This document shows positions 8,058 to 13,098 of a DNA stretch of 13,098 bases, one piece after another; position 1 is the first letter of the stretch; each line of letters opens with the position of its first letter. Below the pieces are notes generated by a model. That model was given only the letters and a program-made list of their open reading frames with translations. It did not search any database and was not told where the DNA came from. The DNA comes from Nitrospinae bacterium RIFCSPLOWO2_12_FULL_45_22 (lineage in GTDB: Bacteria > 2-12-FULL-45-22): positions 1 through 13,098 of the forward strand of contig MHDQ01000067.1 of the NCBI GenBank assembly GCA_001803565.1. The letters run 5' to 3'. The position numbers and the translations under genes were made by a program.

Positions 8058-8669
8058 TTAGACCTGGCACCCATGGGGTAACCGGGCCCGCAGGAGCATC
8101 CTTTGCTGTTGGAAGATAAAGCGGATTATCTCTTCCCGGTCATCTTCATTAATAGCCACAAATTTCAACCCGGCCTCCCATCTGACCGAATCTTTACCCG
8201 TAATGCTTTTTGTCCAGACTACCTTCCCAATACAGGCAACAACTGCTATAGGGAGTAAAGGAATATCCATTTCCAGTTGTAAATACTCATCCACGTTTAT
8301 CTCCCTGGGGGAGCTAATACGTATTCCGGAACCACTCAAGTCAAGGGATCTGGCTTCCCATTTTTCCAGATCACGGAGATCATTATGCTCTAATATATCA
8401 ATCAATCGGTTTAATTTGTTACTAATCTCCCATAGGAGACGGAGGGACAAAAGATTAAAATCCCCTTCACTATCCACATTATCCCTTTTTTTATCGGCTA
8501 TACGAGCAGTATTCCAGCCCATCCCTTCCAGACTACTGGGGCGTAGAGCTAACTCTTCTTGTCTTTCTGGCAGGTCTTCTTCCCTTATCTTCCTGCACTG
8601 AACCGGTAATGATACCTCAATGCGGACAAACTCCCTCCTTTGTTGCTGGCCTATGCCCTGATTGTTCAA
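8058..8669 (-). CDS. PilZ-domain protein, probable c-di-GMP receptor
   Basis: The product, about 203 residues, carries both c-di-GMP contact motifs of PilZ domains: RREFVR (the RxxxR motif, residues 12-16) and DLSGSG (the D/NxSxxG motif, residues 110-115). Beta-rich sequence follows (EYLQLEMDIPLLP, VVWTK, WEAGLKFVAI) and the end is an amphipathic helix. Between the two motifs is an unusually long insert of about 90 residues, including a helical stretch LLWEISNKLNRLIDILEHNDL, which may dimerise. I chose the TTG at 8669 because AAGGAGG (8678-8684) lies 8 nt upstream and its TTGA overlaps the TGA stop of the HD-GYP gene. A GTG at 8690 would add seven residues but has no ribosome binding site. 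Next to a c-di-GMP phosphodiesterase and flagellar genes, a motility-control role is the natural inference. Confidence 0.88.
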   Translation of the reverse strand: MNNQGIGQQQRREFVRIEVSLPVQCRKIREEDLPERQEELALRPSSLEGMGWNTARIADKKRDNVDSEGDFNLLSLRLLWEISNKLNRLIDILEHNDLRDLEKWEARSLDLSGSGIRISSPREINVDEYLQLEMDIPLLPIAVVACIGKVVWTKSITGKDSVRWEAGLKFVAINEDDREEIIRFIFQQQRMLLRARLPHGCQV

Positions 8670-10162
8670 TAAGATGTCCTCCTTATCCACTGGTTAAAGG
8701 CTTTTACTATATCTTTATTGAAATGGGTTCCACTCTCTGCCTCTAGTTCCCTCAGGGCCTCTGCGGATGATTTTGCTGACCGATAAGGCCGGTCAGAAGT
8801 AATAGCATCATAAACATCTGCTACCGCCAGGACAAGGGCTAAATAAGGGATCTGATCCCCAGCTAACCCATCAGGGTACCCTTTCCCATCCCACCGCTCA
8901 TGATGATGGCGGATAAGGGTTCTTTCCTGGGGCAGGAGCCCTAAGGGGAGGAGGATCTTTTCCCCAATGATAGGGTGGGTCTTGATAATCTCATATTCTT
9001 CCGGAGTTAGTCTTCCTGGTTTCATCAGGATAGAGTCTCGGACCCCTACCTTACCAATATCATGGAGATAACCAGCAAATTTTATAGTATCTTTATCTTC
9101 TTGTGAGCATCTCAACTCGTCAGCAATACCAAGGGATAGCTCGGTAACCCGTTGAGAATGGGCTTTAGTATAAGGGTCTTTGGCCTCTAATACCTGCACC
9201 AATACCCTTAGGGTTTCACCAATATTCTGAAATATCCTTTCGTATAGAAAGCTATTCTCTATATTTAAAGCCGCCTTTTGTACCAGCGTATGGAGCAGAA
9301 ACACTTCTTCCTGGGAAAAGGGGGTATCATCCAACTTATCTATTACATTGAGGATACCAAAAGGCCTATCCTTTATGGATAGGGGTACTGAGACCACTGA
9401 TTTTCCCGTGAGGAAGGAGGGGAGCGGATATTTTTCTGGGTTTTCTATTAAAAGAGGTTGTGCTATATTGACCACTTCATCCATAATATTCGCCGGCAGT
9501 GTAAATCGAGTTTTTTGAGCTATTTCTTGCCCCAACCCCCTGGCTGACTTTATTTCAATTTCGCCGGAATCTCTATCAAAGACCATAAAATATGCCTTTC
9601 TGGAGTTTACAATCTCGCAAGCTAACTCGACTAGCTTATCAAATAATTCCTCTATATCCTTAATAGAGTTCATCATATCAGTTATTGAGTAGAGGATGTT
9701 TAGCTCCTTTATCTTTTTATTTAGTTGCTGGCTTACCTCTTCAAATTTCCTATTCGCTTCTGTCTTTCCTGCTAAACTGCCATTATTCCTTTTGTTTAGC
9801 AGTTTGTTTATGGTGAGATTAAGTTGGTCTAATTTGAAAGGTTTTACAATAAAATCGGCCGCCCCTTTTTTCATGGCCTCAATAGCTATTTCGACTCCAG
9901 GATATCCAGTTATCATTGCTACTGGCACCGAGGGGTCCAGCCTCAGTATTTCTGGTAATAAATCTATGCCAGTAATATCGGGTAGTCGAATATCTAGCAA
10001 GATCAAGTCAAGCTGGCCATTATTCCTGAGTAAGGTCAGGGCCTCATTGCCATTCTGGGCTTCTTGTATCCGGTAATTCATGTCCCTCAGAAAGTCCTTT
10101 AATAAGAACCTCATATCTGCATCATCATCTACTATTAGGATATTTTTCTGGGATCTGTTCAT
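8666..10162 (-). CDS. Response regulator with REC, GAF and HD-GYP domains
   Basis: A probable phosphorylation-controlled c-di-GMP phosphodiesterase of 498 residues. Residues 6-122 are a receiver domain with acidic pocket DDD (12-14), phosphoacceptor Asp57 (LLDIRLP), Thr85 and Lys107. A coiled linker (about 125-160) leads to a GAF domain (about 165-310, with SVVSVPLSIKDRPFGILNVIDK). Residues about 320-495 form the HD-GYP domain: His335, the HD pair 367-368 in YLHDIGKVG, His396 in KTHP, the HHH 419-421 cluster, HERWDGKGYPDGLAGDQIP and VADVYDAIT. All metal-binding positions expected for an active enzyme appear present. The ATG at 10162 has a weak AGAGAG ribosome binding site. The stop overlaps the PilZ start by 4 bp. 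No sensor kinase is encoded in the window. The GAF ligand cannot be told from sequence. Confidence 0.93.
   Translation of the reverse strand: MNRSQKNILIVDDDADMRFLLKDFLRDMNYRIQEAQNGNEALTLLRNNGQLDLILLDIRLPDITGIDLLPEILRLDPSVPVAMITGYPGVEIAIEAMKKGAADFIVKPFKLDQLNLTINKLLNKRNNGSLAGKTEANRKFEEVSQQLNKKIKELNILYSITDMMNSIKDIEELFDKLVELACEIVNSRKAYFMVFDRDSGEIEIKSARGLGQEIAQKTRFTLPANIMDEVVNIAQPLLIENPEKYPLPSFLTGKSVVSVPLSIKDRPFGILNVIDKLDDTPFSQEEVFLLHTLVQKAALNIENSFLYERIFQNIGETLRVLVQVLEAKDPYTKAHSQRVTELSLGIADELRCSQEDKDTIKFAGYLHDIGKVGVRDSILMKPGRLTPEEYEIIKTHPIIGEKILLPLGLLPQERTLIRHHHERWDGKGYPDGLAGDQIPYLALVLAVADVYDAITSDRPYRSAKSSAEALRELEAESGTHFNKDIVKAFNQWIRRTSY
8678..8684 (-). promoter_or_regulatory. Shine-Dalgarno site that sets the PilZ start
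   Basis: AAGGAGG on the minus strand lies 8 nt before TTG 8669-8667. It is inside the end of the HD-GYP reading frame, as expected for coupled translation. Confidence 0.75.
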
Positions 10163-10199
10163 TTTTCTCTCTATCTTATAGTGACCGACTTTAAATTAA

Positions 10200-10217
10200 C
10201 GCAGGCTAAAGCCTGCG
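10200..10217. repeat. REP-like perfect hairpin (8-bp arms, AA loop)
   Basis: CGCAGGCT-AA-AGCCTGCG lies 38 bp upstream of the HD-GYP start, followed by ACTACC. The form and wording resemble REP-type palindromes mobilised by Y1 (RAYT) transposases. No such transposase is present in the window. Confidence 0.6.
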
Positions 10218-10270
10218 ACTACCACAAAACCGCATTAATAAAATGAAAATTCCTATACTATCAAGTTAAA

Positions 10271-10316
10271 AGTGAGCTCACTGCTCACTCTTCACCGCTT
10301 ACTGGTCTTTGTGCCT
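10271..10316 (+). repeat. Partial copy of the 7858-7976 repeat family
   Basis: It begins with a perfect 12-bp palindrome AGTGAGCTCACT (10271-10282). It shares the exact words CTCACTGCTCAC (10277-10288) and GGTCTTTGTGCCT (10304-10316) with the right half of the larger palindrome at 7935-7967, in the same orientation but with different spacing. The 172-bp gap at 10163-10334 otherwise holds only the REP-like hairpin. Confidence 0.6.
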
Positions 10317-10334
10317 GGTTGAATGGTTATCCTT

Positions 10335-10574
10335 TTACTGTGGCAGTTCATCTGCAAAAACTGGTTTCTGCTCTTTAAGCGTGAACCGCTCTACAGCTTG
10401 AGAGAGAATCTGTTCGATAAGTTGCCTCTTCTTGGCTTCTGAAGATATAGTGACATTATCTATAACCTCTGAGGAATAATCCTCCTTCCTGGTAGGGTTA
10501 TTAGTCTTTTCCAGCTTCAGTTGCCTGTTATAGGTTTTGAGTACCGAATGGATCTGACTGAGCGAGATACTCAT
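10335..10574 (-). CDS. Small FlgM-like protein, possible anti-sigma-28 factor
   Basis: The 79-residue product begins SISLSQIHSVLKTYNRQLK. It has a central DNVTISSEAKKRQ segment that closely resembles the conserved D-x-(V/I)-x-IS-x-xAK motif of FlgM anti-sigma factors, followed by one amphipathic helix (IEQILSQAVERF). The longer C-terminal part of classical FlgM, which wraps sigma-28, is mostly missing. The protein is charged, has no membrane segment or signal peptide, and is probably largely disordered. The ATG at 10574 has a modest GGGG site 6 nt upstream. It sits in the flagellar operon between two response regulators, which supports a flagellar regulatory role. It may instead be an uncharacterised small flagellar protein that shares only this motif, so I give no symbol. 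Confidence 0.6.
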   Translation of the reverse strand: MSISLSQIHSVLKTYNRQLKLEKTNNPTRKEDYSSEVIDNVTISSEAKKRQLIEQILSQAVERFTLKEQKPVFADELPQ

Positions 10575-10607
10575 GATGTAACCCCATTCTAAATGATGAA
10601 TTCAGAA

Positions 10608-10680
10608 GTTAGAATTCAGAATTCAGAATGGCAGAGCAGCTTTTATTCTGACTCCTGACTACTGAATTCTGCATTCTAAC
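10608..10680. repeat. Inverted repeat of ATTCAGA words after the response regulator
   Basis: The 19-bp arms (10608-10626, GTTAGAATTCAGAATTCAG; 10662-10680) are inverted copies with one mismatch. The right arm ends on the first plus-strand base of the response-regulator stop codon at 10680-10682. The arms are rich in GAATTC and ATTCAGA words. The loop holds ATTCTGACTCCTGACTACTG, a degenerate continuation of the same words. The hairpin fills nearly the whole gap before the FlgM-like gene. Confidence 0.7.
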
Positions 10681-11402
10681 TATATTTTGGATAATAATCT
10701 CTTTTTATAAAGCATAAATTCCTCTTCTGCGATAATCCCTTCCTCGCGTAACTCAGCCAGCTTCTTTATTTCGTCCAGAATCCTTGTCTTGTCCTCTCTA
10801 TACGGGTTAGTATAGTGAAACGGGAGGATATTCCTTGGGAATAAATAGAGCGACGATGATCGCTCATTTATCTCTAGTTGGCTCTTCTCCATCTTTTTAT
10901 TTACGAGTTGTAGTTTCTGTTCTAGTTCTTTTTTGGTTGTTTTAAGGGTTTCTAGTTCGCCATACACCGCCTTTAGCGCCGCCAACAGGCCTTCATTTTC
11001 TCTTATCAACTGGATGTTTTCGGTAGCGTTGTTTACCAGGATTTCTATCTCATCTAATTTGAACGGTTTGGTCAGATAGCTATATGCCCCCGCCTCAATG
11101 GCCTCCAGGGCAGTATTTAATGTGGCGAAACCAGTGATGACTATTACTAAAACCTTGGGATTAATCTTCCGGGCAGTTTTTAATACCTCGATGCCGCTGG
11201 CCCCGGGCATTTTAAGATCAGTAATGACCAGGTCAAAATCCTTCTCCTCCAGCTTTTTTATAGCTCCCAGCCCCTCCTCCGCGGTTTCAATCTTTCTGCC
11301 CTCTTTATCTAAAAGTTGGGAAAGGAATTCGACAGATTTTTTATCATCATCAACTATCAGTATATTGACATACCCTTTACTCAAAAGCTCCCTCGGCATC
11401 AT
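10680..11402 (-). CDS. Response regulator: receiver, coiled coil and SHOCT domain
   Basis: The 240-residue product has an N-terminal receiver domain (about 12-125) with DDD at 18-20, phosphoacceptor Asp62 (VITDLKMPG), Thr90 and Lys112 (LTKPF). A predicted coiled coil follows (about 130-175, KKELEQKLQLVNKKMEKSQL). The C-terminal 33 residues (ILDEIKKLAELREEGIIAEEEF and onward) fit the SHOCT pattern, a short domain often at protein ends and linked to oligomerisation. There is no DNA-binding or enzymatic output domain. The gene overlaps the upstream chaperone-like gene by 4 bp (ATGA), so translation is probably coupled. There are two consecutive ATGs. The first sits in the ATGA overlap, with an AAAGGGA site just upstream. 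The setting suggests control of flagellar assembly or motility, but the partner kinase and target are unknown. Confidence 0.85.
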   Translation of the reverse strand: MMPRELLSKGYVNILIVDDDKKSVEFLSQLLDKEGRKIETAEEGLGAIKKLEEKDFDLVITDLKMPGASGIEVLKTARKINPKVLVIVITGFATLNTALEAIEAGAYSYLTKPFKLDEIEILVNNATENIQLIRENEGLLAALKAVYGELETLKTTKKELEQKLQLVNKKMEKSQLEINERSSSLYLFPRNILPFHYTNPYREDKTRILDEIKKLAELREEGIIAEEEFMLYKKRLLSKI

Positions 11403-11839
11403 ATTTCCCTTTCCATGAACTTAGGAGCAGCAGTCTGAGCTACCCGATTTATATATAGCTTCCTCAATCCCTTTTTTCTATGATGATCAACCAGCTCTTC
11501 CCTCAATGATAATTGGCTGTGGAAGAGGCTTTGGTAACTGACTTCTTCCAGGGAGACCATCTCTTTCATTATTTGGACCAGGGGAACGGTCTTCTCTTTA
11601 TTAATAGCCGAAGACTCGCTCAGGCCCTTCCTCTTTAGCAAGTGATCAATTTCCTTTATCCTGGCCAACCGGTCTTCTTTCTGCTGCAGAATAAGCTCCA
11701 GGCTTTTCAGATTTATATGTTCTTCTTTAGTTATACTTACCTGTTCTCGGGTAAGGTCTAACAAAGCATTAAAGCAGGCTAATTTCTCTTCTAAATAACT
11801 CTCCATTTGTTGAGTAATTTTCTCTCCTACTATATTCAT
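11399..11839 (-). CDS. FliT/FlgN-like flagellar export chaperone
   Basis: The 146-residue product is almost wholly helical and charged, with heptad-like stretches (YLEEKLACFNALLDLTREQ; LKSLELILQQKEDRLARIKEIDHLL). It has no signal peptide or membrane segment. Its position right after fliD and fliS is where fliT, the chaperone of the FliD cap protein, is usually found. The helical ~140-residue build also fits FlgN, the hook-associated-protein chaperone. The call rests mainly on position and overall character, not on a diagnostic motif, so I give no symbol. Its 5' side has no obvious Shine-Dalgarno site. A perfect 10-bp palindrome CGGTATACCG (11840-11849) touches the ATG. It starts 34 bp after fliS and overlaps the following response regulator by 4 bp. 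Confidence 0.6.
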   Translation of the reverse strand: MNIVGEKITQQMESYLEEKLACFNALLDLTREQVSITKEEHINLKSLELILQQKEDRLARIKEIDHLLKRKGLSESSAINKEKTVPLVQIMKEMVSLEEVSYQSLFHSQLSLREELVDHHRKKGLRKLYINRVAQTAAPKFMEREI

Positions 11840-11873
11840 CGGTATACCGCGATAATTTTATTAGGGGAAATAA

Positions 11874-12299
11874 TTACCTCACTGCAACTCCTACCCTCAT
11901 CCTGTCCATTGTCCGGCTGCTGGATATGTTGTTGGGTTGAAGGGCTATAGTTTCCCAGGCCTCTTTTAGTTCACTTAATATTTTTATTACCTCCTGAATA
12001 ATTTGTTGGTCAGAAGTCTGGTCAGCCAGGATGAGGCGGCGGATCATATAGTTATAGAGGCTCTGCAATGAATAGGCTATCTTCCCTGCCTCAAAGTTTA
12101 AAGTGTTCATCAATTCCAGGATGATGTTTTGGGCCTTCAGGATCAGTTGGTTCCTTTGATAATAATCCCCGGCTACGATCTTTTCCTGGGCTTGCTTCAA
12201 AGAGAAGATCGCCCGCTCATAGAGCATAACGATTAATCTACCTTGATCCGCTGTCCGGATCTGGTTCTCCTGATAGAAGCTAGAAACATTTTGCTGCAT
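11874..12299 (-). CDS. fliS: Flagellar export chaperone FliS
   Basis: FliS binds unpolymerised flagellin in the cytoplasm and delivers it to the type III flagellar export apparatus. The 141-residue length is normal. The N-terminal pattern YQENQIRTADQGRLIVMLYERAIFSLKQA matches the FliS signature of a tyrosine-containing N terminus followed by the first helix of the four-helix bundle. The middle has LILKAQNIILELMNTLNFEAGKIAYSLQSLYNYMIRRL, the conserved segment with LN, G and Y-L-Y-M-R positions. The ATG at 12299 has a strong GGAGG site about 5 nt upstream. It follows fliD by 100 bp, in the usual fliD-fliS order. Flagellin itself is not in the window. Confidence 0.95.
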   Translation of the reverse strand: MQQNVSSFYQENQIRTADQGRLIVMLYERAIFSLKQAQEKIVAGDYYQRNQLILKAQNIILELMNTLNFEAGKIAYSLQSLYNYMIRRLILADQTSDQQIIQEVIKILSELKEAWETIALQPNNISSSRTMDRMRVGVAVR

Positions 12300-12322
12300 A
12301 CCTTCCTCCTCTCTCCGTAATA

Positions 12323-12393
12323 GGTGATTACGTGATTAGGTAATTGGGTAATTGAATCACCCAATAGCGTAATAACCTAATGACCTAATGACC
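12323..12393. repeat. Imperfect hairpin between fliD and fliS
   Basis: Arms 12323-12345 and 12371-12393 are inverted copies at 19 of 23 positions and are made of GGTNATTA-type words. Inside them ATTGGG (12343-12348) pairs with CCCAAT (12360-12365). The hairpin fills most of the 100-bp gap, starts 7 bp after the fliD stop codon (reading leftward) and ends shortly before the fliS ribosome binding site. It could attenuate or stabilise the transcript, or be another inserted repeat. Confidence 0.65.
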
Positions 12394-12399
12394 GTGGCC

Positions 12400-13098
12400 T
12401 TATCTCCACATATTATTCAAGGAACCTAACTGCTGGGAGAGCCAGTTACTGATGCTTTGCATCCGGGCCAGGGCACTCTCCATGGCAATATATTGGTTAT
12501 ATAAGGTATCAGTACGGCCCTCCAGCCGCTTCTCCATCTCATCCATCCGGTCTTGCAGATAATCAATATTATCTTGCAGGCCATCCATCCTGGTGGTGAC
12601 ATAGCCATCTATGGGATCAGTGATAAATTTTAGGCGGTTATCCAGTTGTTCCGCTACACCGAAGGTCAAGGTTATGTTACCCATGGATCCGGTACTGGTG
12701 CCACTATAGCTAATGGATAACCCCGCAATATTGGGTTGGTCACTATTACCGGTAAGTATCTGACCACTACCGGTCACAGTCTCTCCATTGATCGTACCGG
12801 CTACATCTACCCCGGCATAGCTCCCGTTAGTGATACCAGTATAGTTGGCCGTCTGAGAGATCGTGAAGCCATTGCTATCACCGTAAATGTTATGGGTAAT
12901 CTTCAGGTAGTTGCCGCTGGCAGAGGCAGTGATAGACATGGCGGAACGCCCCTGGGTAGTCACACTCATGGTACCAAAGTCTAAGGAACCGGCATTCTCG
13001 GTCAGACTAAGGGATATATTGCTGTCACCGGTATACTTATCCGTCAGGACCAGCCGGCCACTGGTATCAATGGTGGCATAGACCTCGTTATTGAAGGC
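12400..13098 (-). CDS. fliD: Flagellar hook-associated protein 2 (filament cap), C-terminal part
   Basis: FliD caps the growing filament and promotes flagellin assembly outside the cell. The visible 232 codons run from the right edge to the TAA at 12400; the N-terminal portion is outside. The frame is open throughout to base 13098, so the ATG at 12969 is internal. Diagnostic pieces are GVDVAGTINGETVTGSGQILTGN, a beta-rich domain with many Ser, Thr, Gly and Asn, and the C-terminal helical part (QLDNRLKFITDPIDGYVTTRMDGLQ, then a coiled coil around DYLQDRMDEMEKRLEGR, then YIAMESALARMQSISNWLSQQL). This terminal coil packs with the N-terminal one in the assembled cap. It is followed by fliS on the same strand, the standard arrangement. 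Confidence 0.95.
   Translation of the reverse strand, partial: AFNNEVYATIDTSGRLVLTDKYTGDSNISLSLTENAGSLDFGTMSVTTQGRSAMSITASASGNYLKITHNIYGDSNGFTISQTANYTGITNGSYAGVDVAGTINGETVTGSGQILTGNSDQPNIAGLSISYSGTSTGSMGNITLTFGVAEQLDNRLKFITDPIDGYVTTRMDGLQDNIDYLQDRMDEMEKRLEGRTDTLYNQYIAMESALARMQSISNWLSQQLGSLNNMWR

Noticed and set aside
7847-8119. Plus-strand open frame across the hisC-PilZ gap
   Set aside because: It is composed of the palindromic repeat plus antisense PilZ sequence, with a low-complexity Lys/Arg/Ser product and no ribosome binding site.
8203-8601. Plus-strand 132-codon frame within the PilZ gene
   Set aside because: It is a shadow of the PilZ coding sequence, rich in Ser, Arg and Ile, with no family likeness.
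12323-12393. CRISPR-like short repeats
   Set aside because: The repeated GGTNATTA words are contiguous and inverted, without regular spacers, so they form a hairpin rather than an array.

Overview
This 13.1 kb window is ordinary bacterial chromosome of medium GC. It carries housekeeping genes and the tail of a flagellar filament-cap operon. The organism is flagellated (fliD, fliS, an export-chaperone-like gene, a small FlgM-like protein) and makes queuosine, carbamoyl phosphate, histidine and threonylcarbamoyl-tRNA. It uses TTG starts with good Shine-Dalgarno sites. It has a free-standing 23S-rRNA-intervening-sequence-type four-helix-bundle gene, and degenerate inverted repeats fill most of its intergenic gaps. 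This repeat style is one I associate with uncultured candidate-phylum bacteria. No rRNA or other decisive marker is present, so I do not assign a phylum.

Layout. Bases 1-686 (minus) are the N-terminal 228 codons of a SpoIIIAA/Ycf45-type AAA ATPase that leaves the window at its 3' end. Next is a small four-helix-bundle gene (752-1129, minus) flanked by an inverted repeat. Then comes a translationally coupled pair read leftward from a strong sigma70-type promoter near 5182-5211: tsaC (4467-5111) and carB (1169-4474). The carB gene carries an in-frame palindromic repeat of about 23 codons. A 540-bp divergent gap full of repeats separates tsaC from queA (5652-6692, plus). queA converges on hisC (6790-7839, minus).

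From 8058 to the right edge all genes read leftward in the order fliD (3' part), fliS, FliT/FlgN-like chaperone, REC-coiled-coil-SHOCT response regulator, FlgM-like small protein, REC-GAF-HD-GYP response regulator, PilZ protein. The last two overlap through a TTGA stop/start. They pair a probable c-di-GMP phosphodiesterase with a c-di-GMP receptor, next to flagellar assembly genes. The simplest reading is a flagellar late-assembly and motility-control operon, with hisC further downstream behind a long imperfect palindrome.

No new multi-gene system is evident. The most unusual signals are the repeat inserted inside carB, the IVS-like gene cassette, the diverse intergenic palindromes (several touching stop codons), and the regulators embedded in the fliD-fliS operon.
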